Shown: piece by piece, positions 9,153-20,231 of the stretch | Layout: the number at the start of each line of letters is the position of its first letter | Position numbering within the stretch: position 1 is the first letter of the stretch | Source: Mucor mucedo | Lineage: Eukaryota > Mucoromycota > Mucoromycetes > Mucorales > Mucoraceae | DNA length: 64,000 bases | Reading direction: 5' to 3' | NCBI RefSeq assembly: GCF_025094135.1 | Contig: NW_026252287.1 | Location: 434,001 to 498,000 of the forward strand | Position numbers and translations under genes: made by a program | Notes under the pieces: model-generated | Database searches by the model: none | Seen by the model: the letters and a program-made list of their open reading frames with translations, nothing else | Told to the model about the DNA's origin: nothing

Positions 9153-11239
9153 ATGACGAGCTTACATACGGTCGAAGGCAAACGTATTTTATGTACTGCA
9201 GACGTAAGAGGTAAAGAGAGAAAAGAAGAAGTTAGTGATGATGAAGGAATAAACTCATTGACATTATGTTTAGGTAATATCTCTGAATTGAATCGTCTTG
9301 CACGCGAGTTCAGCGCGCACTATATTATTCACACGGGTGATTTTGGTTTCTATGGCAAGTAGCTCTTTATATGGGAGAAACTTAAAAAAAAAAAGCTAAC
9401 TCTTCTTATGATTATTAGATCGATCCAGTTTAGACCGTATTGGCGAGAGGTAAAGAAGAAGAAAAAAAAATAACAAAAAAAAAAAAAAAAAAGAAGGGAG
9501 AGCTAACTGAAAGTTATACATATAAAAGACCGTTGAAGCATTGGATCCAATACACAACACTTGTGCCTAGTCAGACTCGTACAAGATTACTAAACTCCTC
9601 TCCTGAAGTGATGTATCGTACACTGGAACAATCACCTCATACGTTATTATCGGAATTCCCAGAATTTCTCTCGCGTGAAAAGCAACTAGATGTACCTGTG
9701 TATACGGTATGGGGTGCATGTGAAGATGTAGCCATCATCGAGAAATTTAGATCCAAGGAATATCAAGTGGACAATCTATTCTTGTTAGATGAAGCGTCTA
9801 CTCATCTTTTGGATATTGGCGGTGTCAGCTTAAGATTATTTGGCTTGGGTGGCCCCGTTGTACAACATAAATTATTTGATAATGGTGAAGGTACGTCTCT
9901 CTGTTTCTCTTGTATTTATATTCTGTGTTACTCACAACAATAATAAAAAAAAAGGCACGGACACAATTGCAGGTGGGTTGGGTGTTATGTGGACCACCGC
10001 TTTACAGATTGGTGAGCTAGTCGAGTTAGCCAATAGTGTCTATGATACCTCAGAGACAAGAGTTCTCGTCACTCACGCTAGTCCCGGAAGAGAAGGTCTC
10101 TTGGCTCAATTGGCACTCACCCTTCATGCAGACTTTACCATCTCCGCTGGTCTTCATTTCCGTTACAATATTGCTTACAATGAATTTGCCTGTCAACCTG
10201 AAATCGATCACTTTAGAAATCGTCTGATCCAGTCACAGCAACAGTTTATGCAGCTCTGGGATGCTATTAAGGAGCAGGTCGAAGACTCTGTCGAGTAAGT
10301 CCTTTTATTTTATTTCTTGTGTACCGTATAACTGATTCTTATAAAATCCATCAGTGAGCACCAGTATGCTCTTCTTCGTAACGCTTTAAACGTAGTCAAC
10401 CGTATCCCTCCCTCTCTTTTGGAGATGGAAGGATCGGATAAATCCGAAGCTTCATGGGAAAGAGATGAATTAGCCTATAAAAACATGTGGAACTTTAATT
10501 TACCTGATGTCGCTTATGGTTCTCTCTTGTTCAATATTCATAACGGTATCATGGCTTCTGAAATGAGATCTTATGGCTTGAACTTTTCTTACCGTAGAAA
10601 CCAGCAACAACAACAACAACAACAAGCTTCTCCTGTGACTTCATCGGTTGCTGAAAAGCCCAATCAATACAGAAACAGCACTAGTGCTAATTCCGAATGG
10701 CAAGAGGAGAACTACAATAGCAACCGCAACTCTAAAAGACAAAGCATGGTAAAAAAAAAAAGAAAGAAAGAAAGAGAGAATGAAAGAAGGAACTAACAGA
10801 GCGTAGCAACGTAATCTTTATACAGCCTATGTCGGTGGGTTGTCCAACACGACAGTAACGGATGAAGATTTAAGAGAATACTTCGGATATGAAAATGTAA
10901 AGGGGTAAAAAATACTAGGTGTGACCATGAATCCTCCGACCAATCTAATATTTTTAATAATGAATCTAGGTCACTGGTATCAAATTCCCCATGGATCCTA
11001 CGACACAGTTGCCAAAGGCTCATTGTTACGTAGATTTTATTAACGGACATGCACTTGAACAGGCTTTGACAAAGAACGGGATGATTTTCCGTGACAATAA
11101 GTTGGTCATCAACAGACCCAATACCCAATTTAATAATAATAATTCAGACAATAATAACAATCGTGGTCGAGGTGGCAGAGGTGCCAATAATAACAGAGGT
11201 CGTAACTATCGTGATAGTCGTATCATGAATGACCACTGA
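9153..11239 (+). CDS. DUF2433 metallophosphoesterase-like protein fused to an RRM
   Basis: Fungal protein with an N-terminal calcineurin-like phosphoesterase fold (DUF2433 group) and a C-terminal RNA-recognition motif; function unknown, RNA binding likely. Exons 9153-9354, 9419-9449, 9529-9890, 9955-10294, 10355-10748, 10807-10896 and 10970-11239 give 562 residues. HTGDFGFYDRSSLDRI, VYTVWGACED, IAGGLGVMWTTALQIGEL and VLVTHASPGREG match metal-site-like segments of this family. A poly-Gln/Asn linker follows. The RRM spans about residues 444-520, with NLYTAYVGGLSNTTVTDEDL as RNP2 region and AHCYVDF as RNP1. An RGG/Asn-rich tail ends the protein. The first intron appears to be GC-AG (GCAAGT donor): only that site restores the conserved FYDRSS junction. 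Exon 4 start is the least certain. Confidence 0.8.
10603..10625 (+). repeat. CAA microsatellite (poly-Gln) inside the DUF2433-RRM gene
   Basis: Eight CAA/CAG codons in a row encode Gln in the linker between the phosphoesterase-like part and the RRM. Confidence 0.85.
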
Positions 11240-11377
11240 AACGTTTTATAATCTGTTTCATGACATCACTTGTCAAATGATCAATAAAAAAAAAAGAGAG
11301 TTATATATATGAGTGTGGGATTTTTAATTCTTTTTTTTTTCTTTTCCATTTTTTTTTTTTTTTTTTTGCCAAGACAA

Positions 11378-11917
11378 ATGAGATTTTTTGCATTATCCGC
11401 AGTAGTGATTTCAGTGTTATCTGTATTCACAGATGCTGCTATTACCAGGTATAATTATAGATATATATTTAAAATATAAATTATTACTATGACTGATTTT
11501 AAAGAACTATAGAGTTGCTATCAAAAAGGTAGTTGAGACTCCCTCTGAAAGACTCGAAAGATACTCTCATACGGGAGAATACTTGGCTCAAAAATACTTT
11601 AAATCTTCTCAACGTACAAACCAAGTGAATACGTTCCAAACAAATGCAGATGGTACAGCCAATCATGGTATTCCTCTTTCCAACTACATGAATGCCCAAT
11701 ACTATGGTGAGATCCAAATCGGTTCTCCCGCCCAAACTTTCTCTGTAGTCTTTGATACAGGATCTTCCAACCTTTGGGTTCCTTCTACCCATTGTAATTC
11801 TATCGCTTGTTTCTTACACAACAGATACGATTCTGGAAGATCTAAGTCTTTCTCGGAAAACGGTACCGAGTTTGCTATCCAGTATGGAACAGGTGCCTTG
11901 GAAGGTTTCATCAGCGA

Positions 11918-11951
<34 letters not shown>

Positions 11952-12745
11952 ATATTCAAGTGCGCGTTCAATCCGTCGATGACGTCATCTACTCACACTT
12001 TTATTTTCTTATTATGTAGGACACGCTCACATTGGGTAACATCAAGATTGAAAATCAAGGCTTTGCTGAATCTGTAAAAGAGCCCGGATTTACTTTTGCA
12101 TTTGCTAAATTCGATGGTATCCTTGGTTTAGGCTATGATACCATCTCTGTTCAACATACCGTACCACCATTTTATCATATGGTGAACCGTGATTTAATCG
12201 ATGAGCCCATGTTCTCGTTCTGGTTGAATGATGCTAGCGATGAAAGTCAAGGTGGAGAGCTTGTATTTGGTGGCACTGATCCTCGTCATTACAAGGGCGA
12301 GATTGTTTGGTCAGATGTCCGTCGTAAAGGCTACTGGGAAATCACAATGCAAGATATCAAATTTGGCGGAGAATCTATTGAATTGGATCCTATTGGTGCT
12401 GCCATCGATACGGGATCCTCTCTTTTGGTTGCCCCCACGACCATCGCTGATTTGATCAATCGTGAATTAGGTGCCGAAAAGAATTGGGCAGGACAATACG
12501 TTTTGGATTGTGCTAACGTACCTGATCTTCCCGAATTCTGCTTTGTCTTTAGCGGCAAAGATTTCTGTTTGCAAGGTTCTGATTATGTATTGCAAGTACA
12601 AGATCAATGTATCTCTGGTTTCATGGGCATGGATATTCCTGAACCTGCTGGTCCTCTTTGGATCGTAGGTGATGTCTTCCTTCGTAAATTCTATAGTGTT
12701 TATGACCTTGGTAACCACAGAGTTGGTCTTGCCAAGTCCAAATAG
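11378..12745 (+). CDS. Vacuolar-type aspartic protease (saccharopepsin/proteinase A-like)
   Basis: Pepsin-family (A1) endopeptidase, probably an acid protease of the vacuole. Exons 11378-11448, 11513-11918 and 12020-12745 give 400 residues. A signal peptide (MRFFALSAVVISVLSVFTDA) is followed by a propeptide of about 55 residues. The mature enzyme begins around the segment with HGIPLSNYMNAQYYGEI. Catalytic Asp105 lies in FDTGSSN and Asp289 in IDTGSS. The flap Tyr is in FAIQYGTGALEGF. Cys pairs are conserved, for example around CNSIACF and LDCANVPDLPEFCF. The end (FLRKFYSVYDLGNHRVGLAKSK) is typical of Pep4-like enzymes. Vacuolar rather than secreted location is inferred from likeness to Pep4. 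The second intron holds an A-run of about 29 nt next to its donor. Confidence 0.93.
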
Positions 12746-12805
12746 TTTCTTATATATACATACATCTATCTATCTCTTTTTTCTTCTTATCTCTCTCTTT
12801 TTTTT

Positions 12806-13970
12806 TTATTTCTTTTCAAATGCAAATGCTAAATAAATACCAGCGGCTTCCCACTCTTCTTCTGTCATTTCAGGTGCTTGTCCTCCAATTACCCCAATGC
12901 GAGAAAGTAATCGACTGTGCTCCTCTTCTTTTGAAGCAGAAGTGTAAAAATCATGAAAGTTTTCCTTAAATTTCAATTTCAACCCATATTCCCCTGCCAA
13001 CCTTATATACATACATCTAATGTGAGCTTCTTTTTTTTTCTTTTTCTGATTTTATATCATTCTATTGTTTACCTTTCAAAGGTTGGCCAGTGAACCAGGT
13101 ATTCAGGACAATCTACAGCATCCACCAGATGAAACATGTATTTACAGCCATAAGTGGAAAAGCCAATTTTCTTGCGATCATCGTCTGTATCTTGGATATC
13201 GTCAAAGGTGATACTGTAAATGGAATTACCAAACCCAAATGATCGAGGAGGCTCTTGTCTAACGCGCTTTACAATCCAATTCGAGTCGGGCATCGTGCCA
13301 ATAAACATGCCTCCTGAACGTAACCGACTCGACACATTTTGAAGCATGATACGTGCCTTTTTTTCATTTTCAAAGGCATAATGAAGACAAAATTGCATGG
13401 ACACCGTGTCAAATTGTAGATCTGGGCGTAATTTAGGTGCAATGAGTTCCTGAGGAAAGTGTCTTTAGTCTCTTTTTTTTTTTTTGGTAGTCGTAGGGAG
13501 TATTTGTCTCCTTACTTGGTAACAGTCCATGGCATAGAACTCTGCTGTAAAACTTCGGTCTCTTAGTGTCTTGTATCGACTCTGCATCTGTTCCAACGAC
13601 ACGTCAGCAATGTCTAGGGTATTAGGAATGAGTATATAATGCATTAAAAAAAAAAAAGAAGAAGAAGAATAGACAACATACCGGCAGCCACGAGGTGATG
13701 TATTCTTGCTTTGGCCCACTTGATTAGGTCACCGCCTTTGCCACAGCCCATATCAAAGACGTTTTGATTAGGTCTGACATAACGATGAATTAAAACACTT
13801 TTGACCCAATTATTAAAACTTCGAAGTCGGATAATTTTCGATTCTTTACGTTTGACAGCACCAACGTCGGGCCGTTCATTATAATGTTGTGCTACGGAAG
13901 AAGGCGTAGAGTCGTAACGAGGTCTTTGTGCTTTGTTGGGCTGATCTTGATGTTCAAATCCTCGCTTCAT
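12806..13970 (-). CDS. abd1: mRNA cap guanine-N7 methyltransferase
   Basis: Transfers a methyl group from S-adenosylmethionine to N7 of the guanosine cap of nascent mRNA in the nucleus. Exons 13682-13970, 13613-13516, 13073-13449 and 12806-13001 give 319 residues. The N-terminus has a basic QRPRYDSTPSSVAQHYNERP segment. RLRSFNNWVKSVLI precedes the SAM-binding motif VFDMGCGKGGDLIKW. Then come DIADVSLEQMQSRY, MQFCLHYAFENE, GGMFIGTMPDSN and the C-terminal EYGLKLKFKENFHDFY, all characteristic of Abd1/RNMT. It is shorter than the budding-yeast enzyme because the N-terminal extension is small; the catalytic core is complete. Its stop is only 60 bp from that of the convergent protease gene. Confidence 0.93.
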
Positions 13971-14135
13971 TTAAGATTAAAAAAAAAAAAAATAGAAAAA
14001 AGAGAAGAATGATTGGTGTGACACCCTTTTTATGATTATTATTATTATTTTTTATTTCTCACACGTAAAAAAAAAAAAAGGCTTTTTTTTTATAAATGTT
14101 ATTGTTATTATTAAAAGATGTACAAAAAAGATTAT

Positions 14136-14555
14136 TTAAAAGATAGCATCCAAGGCACAACAGAAACACATGGCAGCCAAACTATAAACAAAAAAGACCG
14201 TTAGTATTTTTAGTGTTCCTGTTTAAGTTTTTTTTTGCGGGAGATAAAAAAAGTCCTTTACCATCCTAAACACATGGAACTATCCTCCTTTTGAGGCTGT
14301 TGTTGAACATAGACAGTTTGTGGGACAGGTCTTAACAGAGAGATAAAAAAGGGCTTAGTTATTTTGGATAAAGAAATATATAAAAAAAAATAAACAATAA
14401 ACTCACTGTGGTTGGTAATAAGGTTGTTGGTATTGGGGTTGAGGTTGATAAGATTGTTGGGGTTGACCATAGCCTTGTTGATATTGAGGTTGACCTGGAG
14501 GTGGTGTATAATAATTGGGTGGTTGTTGGCCGTATCCCTTTTGTTGTTGATCCAT
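14136..14555 (-). CDS. Small Gln/Tyr/Pro-rich CYSTM-type membrane peptide
   Basis: Exons 14407-14555, 14262-14330 and 14136-14181 encode 87 residues. The N-terminal half is low complexity (MDQQQKGYGQQPPNYYTPPP, then further Gln/Tyr/Pro repeats). The C-terminus is a cysteine-rich membrane-anchor segment (MCLGCLAAMCFCCALDAIF), the hallmark of CYSTM proteins. These are small tail-anchored, often palmitoylated proteins linked to stress tolerance and metal resistance in fungi and plants. The last two introns fall inside the cysteine module. Membrane location is inferred from the motif. Confidence 0.8.
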
Positions 14556-16261
14556 ATTAATTTATTAAAATATTAAAAAAGAAGAAAAAAAGAGAGAGAA
14601 AGAAAAAAGAAATTGATTTCTTTTTATTTTATATTTATACACCTCCTATCTCATTGGTCGGTTATTTTAGAACACCAAAAATAAAAAATAAAAATTGAGC
14701 TTTTTGAGGCTTTCTTGGCACTTTTCTTTCTTGTCTGTGTGTGGCGCATTCTACTTGTGTAAATGTACAAAAGTACCCTTTGAATAGCCACCACGTGAAC
14801 ACACCCTTATTCATGTGGCTTTTGAGCATATCCAAATTAAGCCATCATCATTCGTAAGTAAAACACGTCCCCGTGGATACGCCAAGAATTTCAAATTATA
14901 CTTTTGGTTAGAAACACAAACCAACTGACAACATCCACACTCTATATATTTTTAATCAATCTCTATGCTCTAAATTAAAATATAATAAAAAAACAAAGGA
15001 GTAGTAACAGATGAAAATTAACGCCCGCTCCAATAGAATCCCCCTCCCCTCCCTAACAACCCGCTTCAGCTCATCCATCCCATCAAAAAAAAAAGTCTCC
15101 TTTCTTTCACAAGAATGTAAAAAATATCGGTCTGGATTCTTATACACTGTCAACCAAATAAATAAACACAGCGTATTTACACCATTGGTTTTACCACGTT
15201 ACGAGAATTGTCCATATACCGACAAAAACCTTGCCCAATGATAAGTCGAGCATTCCTACCCGTGGACAGGCACCAGGAACAATCAATTCGCTTTAACCAG
15301 GCTATTCCATTATGTAAGATGCCCTTGTTCATTAGTAGGACAGCAAGTTGTAATTATTTTTTCACGGTTCATCTATGGGGATCTCTCTTCATTATAAGTT
15401 CAGGTGAAATAATAGAACTTTGATGACCATGTTCATGAACTGTTATTTGTGAAAGTAATAATCGTGAGTGATATGAACTGAGGTTTAAAAATTATAAATA
15501 AACCACAAAAGACACAACACTCATATCCTACATGTCAAGCAATTGTGTCTTATAAAGAAAGACTGTAGAACTTTGCTTTTCATTCTTTCTTCCTACGTTC
15601 ACAGCTACATTTAGCATTGGTCAGCTATCCATTGGGCAAAAAAGCAACGTTTGTTATTCGCTCTATTTACGTTAAAACTTTGACAACGCTGTTTGTCCTT
15701 ATGAAAACGCAGGCCCAAGTAAACCTTATACACGTGCCTTATCGATTTTATGAACGATTGACATGTGCACAGAAAGTATTATACACCCAATTTGAATTAT
15801 TTTACAGCAATGCAAGTCAACCAAGGTGTCTGGTTACATGGAACATGAAGAGGCACATAACAATAAGAACCCGAGTTTCCAAAGAAGTCTCTTAGGATCT
15901 CCGCCAAAAGACGATCTCGGCTCGCACGAATGTGACCCTTTTTTTTTCACAATAATCATGTAACATTGTAAATCGCTTGTTGATATATGCTATAAAAAAT
16001 GGCTGACAAATGATTCTCTAGGAAAAAAGAAATACACTATGTATTGATATTTAATAGAAGAATAGAAATAATTTATTATTCATTGATATGTAAATAAGGT
16101 CATGAGCATAGACTAAAAAAAAAAGAAGAATTGCTTTGTCGTAGTCGCAGATGTAACTAAGTAGGGGGGATATGTATGTATAATAGGGCTTAAATGGTGA
16201 TATAGTTATGTATAGATAATGACATTAAGGAAGGAAGGCTATTGTGAGCGGAATGAGTGAT
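14556..16261. other. 1.7-kb spacer without a convincing gene
   Basis: Open frames at 15011-15241, 15208-15423 and 15617-15895 (+) are short, overlap in different frames and show no known domain. The last one (92 codons) is the best of them but has no recognisable features. The first part carries the promoter of the CYSTM gene. Confidence 0.5.
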
Positions 16262-16616
16262 TTAGTATCTTTGATTCTTTGAGCCAAGTTTACTGAATAA
16301 TCCAGCCTTCTTGGTAGGAGGAGGTGCTTGCTTTTTAAAGGGTCCAACACCGGAAGCCTTTGCCTTGGTCCATGCAATAGGACCGTATTTCTTGATCATA
16401 GTGGCACCATCATTCTTTTTAGCGACCTTGGTTCTCTTGGTATTACGGCCCGTCTTTTTTGCTACGGGAGCACTCTTGGTGGATGCCATTTTAGCTTTGA
16501 TACCACGCATCGTCATTGGTTTGCTGGTGGTAGCAACAGGAGTAGCTCTCTTTTTGGAGCCAAAACTGAAAGGACTACATAAAAAAAAAATTGGTAAATA
16601 CATCACGAAGTTTATA

Positions 16617-16657
<41 letters not shown>

Positions 16658-16752
16658 GCACTATTTTACCTTTTCTTGACTGTCTTCACCTGTCTAGGTG
16701 CTGCAGATCTCTTTTGGTGATGTCTGGATGATGTTGAAGTAGTATTTCCCAT
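16262..16752 (-). CDS. Small, very basic protein of unknown function with a possible myristoylation site
   Basis: Exons 16670-16752 and 16262-16574 encode 131 residues. The start MGNTTSTSS has Gly2 and a Ser at position 6, fitting the N-myristoylation pattern. The rest is rich in Lys, Arg, Ala, Thr and Pro, with clusters such as KKTGRNTKRTKVAKKN and KAGLFSKLGSKNQRY. A compact motif, MIKKYGPIAWTKAKASGVGP, looks like the only ordered segment. No known domain was recognised. The intron of about 95 nt holds a 28-nt A-run on the + strand. It could be a chromatin- or membrane-associated basic protein; function is not assigned. Confidence 0.6.
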
Positions 16753-19700
16753 TTTTATTTTTAATAGTTGTTATTGTTGTTATAATAATGATTAAAAAAA
16801 ATATTGAGGAAAGTGCTTCCCTATTTATATAAAAAATATCCAACAATGACGATGATGGATCAAAAAAAAAAAAACCGCATTGAGCAACACGTGAGAGCAA
16901 ATTTAGTCTAGAAGAGACTAGTTTGACACCCAAAATTGCTTATTTGGACCACTGACGTCAGGGATAGAAAAATGACGATTCCACAAAAGCTAGACTTTGT
17001 TACACATGAGAGCACAATTCTGACGATACAAAAGTTGGTTTCAATGTAACCTAGGGAATCAGCATCATTGAACATATGCTATTTAACAAAATGGGCAATT
17101 ATTATTTTAATCTGCTGCAGCGTAACAGTATTTTCAAGTGGTGAGACTTGAGTGTTTTATGCGGATCATATATTATGGATAGAGTATTTAAACTAGAATT
17201 ATTGGGGCGAAACGTTACGGTGCGAGTGAATTGTTAGATCCTGGATCAGAATTCGTGCTTTGGTCGTTTATGAAATAAAAAATTATTAAAGCGAACAATG
17301 TTGTCTCCAGAGTTTAGTAAAAACTATTTATACTTTTTTATAAAGAACAAGCACGCTAGATACACACACACACACACACTACTTATTTTTAAAAAACATT
17401 CTAAAATATAACGATGTGCATGATAAACAAAAAAAAATGGGGCATATTTATCTCTCTTTTTGTATTTATGCCTTCAAGGGATAGTATACCAATGCTGTTA
17501 TCATGATAGACCCTTTGATGATTTTTTTTTTACGTTAAAGAAATTTCGATATTGTATTGGAAATAATAAAGATGTTTGATTTTGGGGATGTGGATGCCAT
17601 TGTTTGTTCACTAATGCTCAACAGACTTCAAAAATAAGGATTGTGACACCTGCCTTTTAAGTTTTTTTTTTTTTTTTTTTTTTTTTTCATGTGCAGGGTC
17701 GTCAAAAAGAAATCCCATGGCTGACACCTAAACACTCGTTAGTAAAATAACTACAGGCTAAGGTTGTAAGACAACTGTGTGGTCTGGTGTAAGCCGAAAA
17801 ACAAAGAGTCAATTTACGTCGTGATTCAGGGATTTATTCTATACGCATTAATAAACTGAAAACTACAAATTCAATAATGGTTGTCGATGTCTTGTAGAGT
17901 CATAAATATGATTGTCTTTAAACAAAGTCGCGTTTATTTGAGAAGTAGGTATTCTATAACTCTTTCACTTGCACACTCTCATTGTTAATTTAATGAATGG
18001 AAGACCATTCACACTTCCCAAGAGCATTTGAAACCCGCTTCATGCATTTAGATGGAAGCAAAATTCAGCCAATAGAATTGCTGGAAAAACTATTTTTTAT
18101 AATCTATCCAAAAAATAATTTTCTTTTTTAGATTTTTTTTCATTTTCATTAATATTAAAAAACCGCGTTAACGGTAAAAAACCAAAGCCCGGTAAACCAA
18201 GGCAATATGATTTTATTTTAAAGAAAAAGAAAAGAAAAAAAATGAGGAAAAATCCTGCCCTTTTTATACCTTTTCCCCCACCCCCTCAAAAAAAATTTTT
18301 GGGTAATCACAAGACCCTTTCGTGACGGGGACTTTTTTGCTTCATGCAAAAATTATTTCATGTGATTCGCGCGTTTGCTGCGCAATGCCACTGTCTCGCG
18401 CGCGATACTAGTCCCTCAAACGTTACACAGCTCTATCTCTTTCCAATAAAATTCACTTTATTAAGAGCATGTAAACTCATGTTAAGGTCTTCTTGTAAAC
18501 TATGTTCGCGTTTAAACGCTTTCTATGCTACTACATGTCCAACGAACGTATTGGAGGCCCTCGCAAAAATATTTTTGGCCGTCTTCCACAATGGCCTCAA
18601 AGGTCAATATATTCCATTCCTGCATGTCTAAATAAAATTAGAAAAGAATTTTCTAAAATAGTATTTAAATGGTAGTGGTATTCTACCTGTGTCAATAGAA
18701 ATGTGTCTTGTATTTCTTGCTGTGTCTCTTGTAAATTAAGCGACCTAACCATTCGGGCTCTTTTGCCAATGTCTTACTCTCGTAATGAATCATTTGAGTA
18801 ATAATCGTACAATGGGTGGCAGTCGCTTAAAGAATAAGCACACAATCTGAAAAGACGTAACTTATGTTCCATCGATACACTTGGTAATGCCCAACTTTAA
18901 ACCCTTCACTTTATCAGTAACGATGTCTAGACTTGTGCGCTTCTTTAATTCCTTTTTGCATTTCGCCCATCTAAAATCACTGCGTCCTTTATCTACATTT
19001 TATCAGTATGGTGATCTATACTGTAGCATCGTTTTTGATTCTTGTCCTTGATTTTATGTGTGGTTACAGGCTTAGCTTACCTGAAACCGACTAGAGTAGA
19101 ATTTAACTGAACATCATTCTTATCATATCAGAATATTTCAAAAGAATGTAAATCATGAATTTATTAATTTATTAATTTCTGAACTTATTAATTTTTACAC
19201 AACTATCATCATATTATTAATATTAACAGTGTGAATAGTTGATTGAGCTTTTGGTTTCTCCGCTTGATGGACTCTTTATTCTTTTAATACTTATCGGTAT
19301 TTATCAGTAACTCACACTAGTAGTATCTGTAGAATTTGCTCATTGTATCGTCATCGTCTATCGATTTGGTGGGTGGTGGTGTCATCACTTGTTTAGAACA
19401 GGGATCATGAGCCATTAATTCTGCTTATGATTTCCTTTGTTATTCGAAAACCTTGATCTTTACATTAAATAAAATAGGTGTATTCTATTTTTCTCGAAAG
19501 ATATAATTTGAATGCACAAAAGGTACTGTTGCTGTTGTACATAAAAGTGCAGTACTTGCTCATTTACAACCCGAGTAAATTTCCACATTTTAGTGAATAC
19601 GAGTAACCATCGCTCTATAGATGCAGATACTACCTCTTACAAAAAAAAAAAGCATCGATAATTTAGGCACATTCAACTTTTGACGTTATGGATATTCAAA

Positions 19701-20231
19701 CATTTCCGATTTTTGCAAAGAAAAGGCACGATCTCCCTTTTTTGTTAGAACACATTTAACAATCGGAGAGGCAAACTTTAGAAAAGGCAATAAGCAGTAA
19801 AATCTTTAATAATCTAAAGAATGTGTTGCCCAAATCAATAAAATGAGTTAATTGGGCCCACAAATGCAGACGCATAAAGCTTATTTTACAGGCTAGACAC
19901 ACAGTGCTTTTTATCTCTTTAAATTTTTATTTTTTTGGGCAGTAATAAAAAAAAAAAAGGAATACCGTCTTGAATTGAGCCCAATTTCTTTTTACATTGA
20001 ATAATATCTTATGATGAATACAATGAAATAAGAGACAGTACACTAGATACGATTATGTTTAAGCTTTTTTGTGCATTAATAAAAGCTGAAATCGACGTCA
20101 CCCCAAAAAAAAAAATCAAAGACGAAAACAGAACAAACTTGATTGGCTAACCACCCAGGGATATCATATTTTTTTCAAACAAAAAAATAATAACGTTTTT
20201 TTTTTTTTTTTTTGCTTTTCATTCCATCACC
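16753..20231. other. 3.5-kb intergenic region with remnants and simple repeats
   Basis: No intact gene. It contains a (CA)9-10 microsatellite at 17361-17379, T-runs over 20 nt near 17660 and 20198, a 30-nt sequence shared with 60011-60040 (at 18135-18164) and decayed coding pieces on the minus strand at about 18700-19055. A 95-codon + strand frame at 18344-18631 lacks domains. The last 80 bp carry the promoter of the MIC26/27-like gene. Confidence 0.55.
18700..19055 (-). pseudogene. Possible decayed coding sequence, unknown
   Basis: Reading the minus strand, protein-like pieces appear in shifting frames: DKNQKRCYSIDHHTDKM, then KELKKRTSLDIVTDKVKGLK, and near the end HYESKTLAKEPEWLGRLIYK. Stops and frame changes separate them. 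A further piece, MQEWNILTFEAIVEDGQKYF, occurs at about 18515-18627 on the same strand. No domain was recognised. A degraded mobile-element or expanded-family gene is the likely origin. Confidence 0.3.

Noticed and set aside
15011..15895. Three short + strand frames
   Set aside because: Overlapping, domain-free and without gene structure; treated as chance.
16311..16679. 122-codon + strand frame
   Set aside because: Antisense to the small basic protein and runs into a poly-A tract as poly-Lys.
18344..18631. 95-codon + strand frame
   Set aside because: No domain, no promoter or splice context; minus-strand relics in the same area look more protein-like.
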